Origin: Pseudomonadota bacterium
Lineage (GTDB): Bacteria; Desulfobacterota; Desulfovibrionia; Desulfovibrionales; Desulfovibrionaceae
DNA: 5,611 nucleotides
Direction: 5' to 3'
NCBI GenBank assembly: GCA_018822065.1
Contig: JAHJKV010000418.1
Span: 1-5,611 of the forward strand
The notes beneath the pieces were generated by a model that was not told where the DNA came from, made no database searches, and saw nothing but the letters and a program-made list of their open reading frames with translations. The translations under genes were made by a program, and so were the position numbers. Below are positions 1 through 5,186 of this stretch, piece after piece. Numbering within the stretch: the first letter of the stretch is position 1; every line of letters begins with the position of its first letter.

Positions 1-339
1 CAGTTTATCCGGTTGCGCGGGCTTGATCATATATACATTGGCACCCACGGAAAGACCGGTGTCGATATCCTTGTTCTCACCTTCGGTGGACAGAACAATG
101 ATTGGCATATCACGATATGCAGGTTGCTCCCGCAGGGTCTTTATGAAACTCAGGCCATCCATACGGGGCATGTTCACATCCGAAACAACCAGGTCGACAT
201 CACCCGCACCATACAGTTTTTCCAAACCATCCAGCCCGTCTTCGGCCGTGGTCACCCGGAAGCCTTCCTTCTTCATGATGAAAGCGACCAGGTTTCGAAC
301 CGTCTTCGAATCATCGACTATAAGAATATGTTTAGCCAT
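1..339 (-). CDS. cheY: CheY-like single-domain response regulator, C-terminus cut by window edge
   Basis: Reading leftwards from ATG at 339-337 gives 113 open residues beginning MAKHILIVDDSKTVRNLV, running off the left edge in frame. It is a textbook receiver domain. The acidic pair is D9/D10, the phospho-accepting aspartate is D54 (in VSDVNMPRMDG), the switch Ser is S84 (in IVLSTEG), the switch aromatic is Y103, and the conserved lysine is K106, followed by a proline. CheY proteins are about 120 residues, so only the last few are missing, and no output domain is likely unless the gene continues well beyond the edge. In chemotaxis CheA phosphorylates this domain, which then binds the flagellar switch or another target. 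The start abuts the cheR stop codon (TAA|ATG), so it is the last visible gene of the cheB-HEAT-cheR-cheY operon. Because it sits in an adaptation-enzyme operon, it could be a motor regulator or a phosphate sink; sequence alone does not decide. Confidence 0.93.
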   Translation of the reverse strand, partial: MAKHILIVDDSKTVRNLVAFIMKKEGFRVTTAEDGLDGLEKLYGAGDVDLVVSDVNMPRMDGLSFIKTLREQPAYRDMPIIVLSTEGENKDIDTGLSVGANVYMIKPAQPDKL

Positions 340-1215
340 TTATTCCTCCTTCTTGTACACGATCGCCCCGGGGTGATGAATAGGCTTGAACACCCGAGAG
401 ATGTTATGAAGGGACTCCGAATGCCCGATAAGAAGGTGCCCACCGGGCTGAAGGTTGTCGTAATAGGCCGATATGACACGCTTTTTCATGTCGTCATCAA
501 AATATATGATGACATTTCGACAGAACACTATCTGTGAGCGTTCCACTCGTTTGAGCTGCAGGCGATCGTTCAGGTTGATCTGGCCGAAGGAAACCAGCCG
601 TTTCACCTCTGGACGGACCTTGAACATCTTGTCGTCCTTATCGAAATACTTGCTGACCAGTTCCGGTGGCGTGGTCCGGAGCGCATAATCAGAGTAGACC
701 CCTCTCCGGGCAGAGGTCAGGACACGTTCCGAGAGATCATTGGCCGTGATCTTGATGTCCCAGGAACTGATTTCCGCGCCGATGACTTCGTGCAAAACCA
801 CAGCGATCGTATAGGGCTCTTCTCCCGTGGAGCAGCCCGCCGACCAGATACGGAGACGTTTTTGCCCGGATTTACGCAGGGAAGTCACCAGATCCCGCAC
901 CACATTCTCCTGAAAAACCTGTATCTGCGGCGGATTGCGATAGAAACTTGTTTCGTTGGTGGTGATGACTTCAAACAGCCGGTTCAGCTCCTGTTTCTTG
1001 CCAGGATCGTATTGAAGGTAGTGGTAGTATTCCTCGTAGCTTTTGAGGTTCAACTCCTTCAAACGGTTGGCCAGCCTGTTTTCCATCAGATAGGTGCGGT
1101 TGTCCGGCACGAAGATGCCGCATTGCTCATAGACAAAATCTCTGAGCTTTTTAAACTCCACCTCGCTGATCTTGGTTTCCTTGCTCAGCGACATGGATTT
1201 GGAAAACAAGGCCAT
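340..1215 (-). CDS. cheR: Chemoreceptor glutamate O-methyltransferase CheR
   Basis: The 291-residue product transfers a methyl group from S-adenosylmethionine to glutamates of chemoreceptors in the cytoplasm, counteracting CheB. Residues about 15-75 form the helical CheR N-terminal domain, and about 85-288 the Rossmann-type methyltransferase domain. Family motifs visible are TTNETSFYR (85-93), the SAM-binding loop WSAGCSTGEEPYT (124-136), FCRNVIIYFD (231-240) and GHSESL (264-269). Length matches ordinary CheR (about 280-290), with no TPR or other extra domain. The ATG at 1215 directly follows the TAG of the HEAT-repeat gene and has GGGAG eight bases upstream; an internal ATG (residue 8) is possible but less well placed. 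The gene ends flush against cheY. The family assignment is secure; the receptors it modifies are unknown. Confidence 0.97.
   Translation of the reverse strand: MALFSKSMSLSKETKISEVEFKKLRDFVYEQCGIFVPDNRTYLMENRLANRLKELNLKSYEEYYHYLQYDPGKKQELNRLFEVITTNETSFYRNPPQIQVFQENVVRDLVTSLRKSGQKRLRIWSAGCSTGEEPYTIAVVLHEVIGAEISSWDIKITANDLSERVLTSARRGVYSDYALRTTPPELVSKYFDKDDKMFKVRPEVKRLVSFGQINLNDRLQLKRVERSQIVFCRNVIIYFDDDMKKRVISAYYDNLQPGGHLLIGHSESLHNISRVFKPIHHPGAIVYKKEE
345..351 (-). promoter_or_regulatory. Shine-Dalgarno site for cheY inside the end of cheR
   Basis: The minus strand reads AAGGAGG five bases before the cheY ATG. The site lies within the final Lys-Lys-Glu-Glu codons of cheR, ahead of the TAA that touches the cheY start. 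Ribosomes finishing cheR cross this site, so the arrangement favours translational coupling of the two genes. Confidence 0.85.
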
Positions 1216-3141
1216 CTACTCTTCTCCCGCTTCGGTCTGTTGCAGTTTTTCCATGGCCACTTCTGCGGCTTGGGCCAATTCCTGCTCCTCACCGTGGGAA
1301 GCATTCAGGAGGACCTTGAAGGCAGCAGCGCCACCTATGGAACCGATGGCCTCGATAGCCTTGATCGCCACCAGGGTATTCGGCGTTTCAAGCAGAGGAG
1401 CGAGATGGGACACCACATCCGGTGGCCTCAAGGACGCCAGGGCTTCCAATGCTCGGATTTTCACCCAGTCTTCCTGGTCGTTCAGGGCCTCGACCAGATA
1501 CGGCAGGACATTGTCTGAATAACAATTGCCCATCACCTCGACAACGGCAATCCGCACTTCGCGATTCTCGTCGTTGAGACGCGAGACGACAAGCTCAAGT
1601 GCTTTTTCACTGGCTTGGCACATGAGCGACACGGACTCCAAGGCGACCTTGCGGATGTCCGGTTCCTCGTCCTCCAGGGCATTTTTTAGGAAATCGAGAT
1701 GGTCCAGACCGTTCATTCGGCCCAAGGCATAGGCGGACATGAGTCGATCGATGGGGTCCTTGCTAGCAGCCATATCCTTGAACCTGTCGATCATGGTCGC
1801 GCCGCCAATGGCAATACATGCGTCCAAGGCGGCTTCCTTGACGTCGTCGTATTCATGGGAGAGGAGCTTAAACAACGTCTCCCCGGCCTCCTTGCCGGAA
1901 AGTTTGCCTCCCAGGAAGCGAAGGGCGCTTTTGAGAACCTTGCCGTCCTGATGGCGATCCAGGACGAAAAGGAAGAATTTTTTCGCGGTTTCATCGGCGA
2001 TCTTGCCCAGGGTTCTGGCGATCTCGCGCTGCATCTCCAGGTCCTTGTCCCAGAATGCATCCACCATGACCTGGGAGACATCCGGGCCGCCGATGAGTCC
2101 CAAGGTGTAGACTGCGCACCGTGCCATCTTCCATTCGCCGCTCTCAAGGGCCTTGGTCAGGGCGGGGGTCATGCCGATCCGCGCCAGACTGTCGAAAATA
2201 ATAGCCAGACGGTCCTGGTCGCGATCGGGGTCGAGGTTGGTCGCCAGTCCAAGAATGGACGCCGAGGCCTTTTCGCCGCCGATATAACCGAGACCAAGAA
2301 TGGCCGCATCCTGAGTCTCGACCTCATCGTCATCCAGAGCGTGGAGCATATACATGCGTAAATGCTCACGCTCGTTATCGCTCAGCAATGCCAATGATTT
2401 GCCGCCCAAAATATCTATGACTGCCTTGACAATTTTATTGCGCAAGGCGGCCGGAGAACTCTCCATGCGATCGAGGAGTACTTTCACGGCCTTGACATTG
2501 CCCATGGCCCCCAGGGCGTCGATGATCATGGAGCCCACTAGGTCTGATGAGTGATCCATGGCCTTGACCAGGGCATCGACAGAGCTTGACTGCTTGAGCT
2601 TGGCCAGGGCCTCGATGACCGAATACTGCACCCATTCTTCGTCCTTCATCGCCTTGTTCAAGCAAGCGGCGGCTTCGGGCATGCCAAGGATGCCGAGGCT
2701 CACGGCCGCCTGATAGCGAACGTTGACCTCCGGGTCCTTGAGCAGCATGTCGCACAAGGATTTGAGTGCTCGGTTGCTCCCAGTGGAACCAAGAATGTCC
2801 GAGGCAAAAATCCGAATGTCCGCATCGTCATCATGGACCAGTCCCACCAGAGCGTCCATATGCTCCCCGCCCACTTGGCGCAGGATGTCCATGGAAAGAT
2901 TACGCGTCGGAGCAGAATCGCTCCTCAGAAGTGGCAACACCGCCTCCACGGTTTCCCGTCCGCCAATGCGGCGCAGAGCTGCGTCGGCCGCCTCCTGCAC
3001 ACCGAGGTTGCTGTCTTTCAGAAGCTCGGCGAGCAACGGCACAGCATCGACGCTACGGGCATCGCCAGCCAGAAAAGCGGCTTCTCGCAGCTCTTCTTTG
3101 TTGTCTCCCAGAAGACCTTTCAAAAAATCAGTATTCGCCAT
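1216..3141 (-). CDS. Large cytoplasmic HEAT-repeat protein in a chemotaxis operon
   Basis: The 641-residue product is nearly all HEAT-like (PBS-lyase type) repeats. About 19 units of roughly 28-32 residues run from about residue 33 to 633. The recurring pattern is a hydrophobic helix A, an acidic turn (KDS, HDDDAD, KDPEVN, DEEPD, NDENREV), then V/IR-x-A-A-x-x-ALG-x-IGG in helix B. Clear examples are 125-153, 480-507, 511-540 and 543-572. Such repeats stack into an alpha-solenoid for protein binding. I see no signal peptide, membrane segment, receiver domain or catalytic motif; the resemblance to phycobilisome-lyase repeats is structural and does not imply lyase activity. Reading frame extends 50 codons upstream, but that part overlaps cheB in another frame. 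ATG at 3141, preceded by a G-rich ribosome-binding site, is therefore the chosen start. The gene lies 22 nt after cheB and touches cheR (TAG|ATG), so it is made with the adaptation enzymes. A scaffold or regulator of CheB/CheR/CheY is inference; its true partner is not shown by sequence. Confidence 0.93.
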   Translation of the reverse strand: MANTDFLKGLLGDNKEELREAAFLAGDARSVDAVPLLAELLKDSNLGVQEAADAALRRIGGRETVEAVLPLLRSDSAPTRNLSMDILRQVGGEHMDALVGLVHDDDADIRIFASDILGSTGSNRALKSLCDMLLKDPEVNVRYQAAVSLGILGMPEAAACLNKAMKDEEWVQYSVIEALAKLKQSSSVDALVKAMDHSSDLVGSMIIDALGAMGNVKAVKVLLDRMESSPAALRNKIVKAVIDILGGKSLALLSDNEREHLRMYMLHALDDDEVETQDAAILGLGYIGGEKASASILGLATNLDPDRDQDRLAIIFDSLARIGMTPALTKALESGEWKMARCAVYTLGLIGGPDVSQVMVDAFWDKDLEMQREIARTLGKIADETAKKFFLFVLDRHQDGKVLKSALRFLGGKLSGKEAGETLFKLLSHEYDDVKEAALDACIAIGGATMIDRFKDMAASKDPIDRLMSAYALGRMNGLDHLDFLKNALEDEEPDIRKVALESVSLMCQASEKALELVVSRLNDENREVRIAVVEVMGNCYSDNVLPYLVEALNDQEDWVKIRALEALASLRPPDVVSHLAPLLETPNTLVAIKAIEAIGSIGGAAAFKVLLNASHGEEQELAQAAEVAMEKLQQTEAGEE

Positions 3142-3144
3142 GAG

Positions 3145-3152
3145 CCCCCCTT
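3145..3152 (-). promoter_or_regulatory. Ribosome-binding site deciding the start of the HEAT-repeat gene
   Basis: The minus strand reads AAGGGGGG three bases before the ATG at 3141. It lacks the central A of GGAGG, so pairing with the 16S tail would need a G-U pair. It is the only purine tract near this start, and no alternative in-frame start lies in the cheB-HEAT gap, which supports the 641-residue reading. Confidence 0.6.
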
Positions 3153-3163
3153 TTCGGGTGGTA

Positions 3164-4255
3164 TCATTTGTAGAGATACTCCACAATGGAAGCGGCCATG
3201 TCGTCGATGTCCACAACCTTGTCGGCGAGCCCCTCATCCACGATGGCCTTGGGCATGCCATACACGACGCAGCTGGCATCGGATTGGGCAAGGGCCATGC
3301 CGCCCTTGGCTTTCAGATCACGAACACCGAGCATGCCGTCCGCCCCCATGCCAGTGAGAATAACTGAAAGCCCTCTTTTGCCGACCGCATTGGCCACGGA
3401 GCCAACCAGCACGTCGGCAGAAGGCTTATACAGAGCCGCTGCAGGCTCCGGCGTAATCACGATCTCCACATGGGTGATCTTCTGCTCCAAGCGCATATGC
3501 TTGCCCCCAGGCGCGACATAAACATGTCCCGCTCTCAGGCGATCCCCGTTTTCTGCCTCCTTGACCGTCAGCTGACTCACTCCGTCCAAACGGGCGGCAA
3601 AGGGACCAGTAAAGGCGGCAGGCATGTGTTGGGCAATGACGATGGAAGCGGGAAACTCCTTGGGCAGGGCTGAAAGAATCTTCTGGACCGCTGGCGGACC
3701 GCCCGTGGAAACACCTATGGCGACCACGTCATGGGTGACTCGAGCCCTGGGGGCCGAGAGGGAAGCCCGGTCCGATAGCGGTGTCCCGGCAGCGGGGCGC
3801 TGATAGACAGGGCGGGGCAGGCTGATAGGAACAGGCCGCGTCAACGAGAGAGGCCGTATCTTGCGGGTGGCAATGGCCTTGACCTTCTCGATCAAGTTGG
3901 ATTCGATCTTGACGATATCCAGACTGACCTTGGAGAGCTGCTTGGGAATGAAGTCCACAGCACCGAGTTCCATGGCCTTGAGCGTGGATTCAGCTCCCTC
4001 GGTGGTCAGGGAACTGACCATGAGCACCGGTCGCGGCGACTCCATCATGATGTGTCGCAACGCAGTAAGCCCGTCCATGATCGGCATCTCGATGTCGAGA
4101 GTGACCACGTCCGGATTAAATTGTTTTATCATTTCCAGGCCTTCTTGACCGTTCTTTGCAGAACCGACGACCTGTATCTGGGGGTCTTTCTCCAACATGG
4201 TGGCGATAGCCTTACGCATGAAGGCAGAATCATCCACAACGAGGACCTTGATCAC
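3164..4255 (-). CDS. cheB: Chemotaxis response regulator protein-glutamate methylesterase CheB
   Basis: The 363-residue product removes methyl groups from chemoreceptor glutamates (and in many species deamidates glutamines) when phosphorylated by CheA. Residues 1-125 are the receiver domain: acidic pair D8/D9, phospho-acceptor D54 (in LDIEMP), switch serines S81/S82, lysine K105. A proline- and arginine-rich linker spans about 131-172, and the methylesterase domain about 173-363. The expected catalytic triad is S183 (GVSTGG), H210 (AQHMP) and D306 (GMGADG), spaced as in the family. I chose the GTG at 4255 because AAGGAG sits seven bases upstream and it gives the canonical MIKVLVVDDS start. 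A TTG start at 4306 would add 17 residues with no visible ribosome-binding site. It is the first gene of the cheB-HEAT-cheR-cheY operon. One oddity: K105 is followed by Gln instead of the usual receiver Pro. Confidence 0.97.
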   Translation of the reverse strand: MIKVLVVDDSAFMRKAIATMLEKDPQIQVVGSAKNGQEGLEMIKQFNPDVVTLDIEMPIMDGLTALRHIMMESPRPVLMVSSLTTEGAESTLKAMELGAVDFIPKQLSKVSLDIVKIESNLIEKVKAIATRKIRPLSLTRPVPISLPRPVYQRPAAGTPLSDRASLSAPRARVTHDVVAIGVSTGGPPAVQKILSALPKEFPASIVIAQHMPAAFTGPFAARLDGVSQLTVKEAENGDRLRAGHVYVAPGGKHMRLEQKITHVEIVITPEPAAALYKPSADVLVGSVANAVGKRGLSVILTGMGADGMLGVRDLKAKGGMALAQSDASCVVYGMPKAIVDEGLADKVVDIDDMAASIVEYLYK

Positions 4256-4262
4256 AAGCAAA

Positions 4263-4268
4263 CTCCTT
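4263..4268 (-). promoter_or_regulatory. Shine-Dalgarno site fixing the GTG start of cheB
   Basis: AAGGAG on the minus strand lies seven bases before GTG at 4255. This near-ideal spacing is the main reason for preferring the GTG over the upstream TTG at 4306. Confidence 0.85.
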
Positions 4269-4340
4269 GGAGCCCGGTACTCTTGAACAATTTCAAAGCG
4301 TTGCAACAGAAGAGCATGAAAAAACCGAGCGTGTTTACAT

Positions 4341-4368
4341 AGTTAAGTTTTTTTACGACGAAAGGCAA
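4341..4368 (-). promoter_or_regulatory. Candidate sigma-70-like promoter for the che operon
   Basis: On the minus strand TTGCCT (4368-4363) is followed, after a 16-base A-rich spacer, by TTAACT (4346-4341). The -35 matches the consensus at four of six bases and the -10 at three of six. Transcription would begin near 4334, leaving a leader of about 80 nt before cheB. It is the best pattern I found in this gap, but it is weak. I saw no convincing sigma-28 (TAAA-N15-GCCGATAA) or sigma-54 (GG-N10-GC) site. Confidence 0.25.
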
Positions 4369-4479
4369 ACAGGATTCCGTTAAAAATCGACTTTTGCCGA
4401 GAAATACTCCTAGAAATCTCCCAAAGAGTCAAACGACATCTCCAACCAACAGCCCTCTACGAAAACCCCAACTACCCTC

Positions 4480-4507
4480 TTGCCTTTCCCCCCCGACTAC
4501 GTTAAGC
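4480..4507 (+). promoter_or_regulatory. Candidate promoter for tRNA-Pro
   Basis: TTGCCT (4480-4485), a 16-base spacer containing a run of seven C, then TTAAGC (4502-4507). The -35 is acceptable and the -10 poor. It would place the transcription start around 4514, a few bases before the tRNA 5' end at 4522. The same TTGCCTTT plus TTAA arrangement appears on the other strand facing cheB. Confidence 0.22.
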
Positions 4508-4521
4508 ATCCTCTTCTTCAA

Positions 4522-4598
4522 CGGGATGTGGCTCAGTCTGGTAGAGCGCTGCGTTCGGGACGCAGAGACCGGAGGTTCAAATCCTCTCATCCCGACCA
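4522..4598 (+). tRNA. tRNA-Pro with anticodon CGG, CCA encoded
   Basis: A full cloverleaf folds by eye. The acceptor stem is CGGGATG with CATCCCG (perfect 7 bp). The D-arm GCTC/GAGC encloses the AGTCTGGTA loop. The anticodon stem CTGCG/CGCAG encloses loop TTCGGGA, giving anticodon CGG at 4556-4558, which reads proline codon CCG. A five-base variable loop follows, and the T-arm GGAGG/CCTCT (one G-U pair) encloses TTCAAAT. Discriminator A (4595) and an encoded CCA (4596-4598) follow, for 77 nt in total. It is the only convincing plus-strand gene here. It diverges from the che operon and converges with the arsM pair. Open frames across it on either strand are spurious tRNA translations. Confidence 0.97.
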
Positions 4599-4606
4599 TA
4601 AGAATC

Positions 4607-4637
4607 AAGGCCTTGCGGAGATGATCCGCAAGGCCTT
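4607..4637. terminator. Rho-independent terminator after the tRNA, probably bidirectional
   Basis: A perfect 13-bp stem, AAGGCCTTGCGGA paired with TCCGCAAGGCCTT, closes a five-base loop (GATGA). On the plus strand it leads into TTGTGTTTGG, which with the last stem bases gives a run of T, and it begins eight bases after the tRNA CCA. On the minus strand it lies 29 bases beyond the stop of the CGAxxG protein gene and is followed by GATTCTTATG, a weaker T-rich tail. It plausibly ends both convergent transcripts, more strongly that of the tRNA. Confidence 0.85.
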
Positions 4638-4666
4638 TTGTGTTTGGCACAGATGGGTGTCTTGCG

Positions 4667-5167
4667 TCAGGAGTGGCTGGCAAAGGGGCACTGCCCGAGC
4701 TTGACGCGGAGGCGGCTCTGGTCATTGAAGTCGCCTACTTTGACCGCAGGTTGTCTTTGCTCAATGCGATGAGAGAGCCAGACAACAGCCTGAACCGAGA
4801 GGGATCCGCATTCAGACTCCTTCGTTTCCCCAAAGGAATCTCGGAGTTCGCTACAGGACAACGTTCCAAAGGTTTCAATGAACCAACGTCTGTAGTTCTC
4901 GATCTCGGTTTTGAGAACCCTCAACTCTAAATCTGGCTGGTCGCGGCCGAAAAGAACACCGAGAGCAAGTACGCCGCCGGTAAATGCCCCGCAATGTTCG
5001 AGCCCCGTGCCGCCCAAACCATAGTTAAAGGCAGAGATGGCCCGCCTCAGCTCCGGCTGAGACTCCAGGCCGAGGTGCTCCAATACAGATCCTGCTACGG
5101 CCTCAGCACAGAGCCATCCTTCCTGAAACTTCCTGACAACTCGAACTTGTAATCGCCTGCTATTCAT
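4667..5167 (-). CDS. Putative redox-active protein of the C_GCAxxG_C_C (CGAxxG motif) family
   Basis: The 166-residue product resembles the family of probable redox proteins with four conserved cysteines and a CGAxxG motif. Visible candidates are C20 (GWLCAEAV), C59 in CGAFTG (59-64) after a glycine-rich YGLGGTGLEH, C105 (GTLSCSEL) and C120 before a hydrophobic helix. Family members are usually about 140 residues. This one has roughly 20 extra residues after the last conserved helix, with a fifth cysteine at C160. There is no signal peptide or membrane segment, so it is probably cytoplasmic. The ATG at 5167 has AAGGAG five bases upstream. It starts 19 nt after the arsM stop on the same strand, so the two are almost certainly cotranscribed. 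The biochemical function of the family is not established. A role in arsenic or thiol redox chemistry is inferred from the neighbour only. Some relatives carry selenocysteine; here the positions read as ordinary cysteine codons. Confidence 0.8.
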   Translation of the reverse strand: MNSRRLQVRVVRKFQEGWLCAEAVAGSVLEHLGLESQPELRRAISAFNYGLGGTGLEHCGAFTGGVLALGVLFGRDQPDLELRVLKTEIENYRRWFIETFGTLSCSELRDSFGETKESECGSLSVQAVVWLSHRIEQRQPAVKVGDFNDQSRLRVKLGQCPFASHS

Positions 5168-5172
5168 GGTCG

Positions 5173-5178
5173 CTCCTT
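5173..5178 (-). promoter_or_regulatory. Shine-Dalgarno site for the CGAxxG protein gene
   Basis: AAGGAG on the minus strand lies five bases before the ATG at 5167, inside the 19-nt gap after the arsM stop. It supports separate initiation of the second gene on a shared transcript. Confidence 0.85.
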
Positions 5179-5186
5179 ATAATCAA

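Noticed and set aside
790..1518. 242-codon plus-strand open frame opposite cheR and the HEAT gene
   Set aside because: It spans a junction of two well-supported opposite-strand genes, shows no family resemblance, and is expected as an antisense shadow of codon-biased genes.
1699..2361. 220-codon plus-strand open frame inside the HEAT gene
   Set aside because: Antisense shadow; the minus-strand frame has an unmistakable repeat periodicity across the same bases.
1243..3045. HEAT repeats as evidence of a phycobilisome lyase
   Set aside because: The repeat name reflects fold similarity only; there is no pigment-related neighbour and the gene sits in a chemotaxis operon.
3142..3291. 50-codon N-terminal extension of the HEAT protein
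   Set aside because: It would overlap the end of cheB in another frame, is Pro/Trp/Ser-rich and unlike the repeats, while ATG at 3141 has a purine tract and begins a plausible N-terminus.
2723..3367. 214-codon plus-strand open frame over the HEAT start and cheB end
   Set aside because: Antisense shadow crossing two real genes, low-complexity Ser/Arg-rich translation, no motif.
4279..4300. TTGAA/TTCAA inverted repeat as an operator upstream of cheB
   Set aside because: Only five base pairs per arm in an AT-rich gap; too short to distinguish from chance.
4256..4306. 17-residue longer CheB from a TTG start
   Set aside because: No ribosome-binding site was seen upstream; GTG at 4255 has AAGGAG at seven bases and gives the canonical receiver start.
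4667..4669. TGA as a selenocysteine codon extending the CGAxxG protein
   Set aside because: Some relatives are selenoproteins, but this TGA lies after the whole conserved domain, all motif cysteines are already present, and a terminator hairpin follows shortly after.
4480..4704. 74-codon plus-strand open frame over the tRNA (DVAQSGRALRSGRRD)
   Set aside because: It is the sense-strand translation of the tRNA itself, another common false annotation.
4429..4725. 98-codon minus-strand open frame across the tRNA containing GFEPPVSASRTQRSTRLSHIP
   Set aside because: This is the well-known spurious translation of the antisense of a tRNA and its flanks; the sequence is fully explained by tRNA-Pro(CGG) and the terminator.
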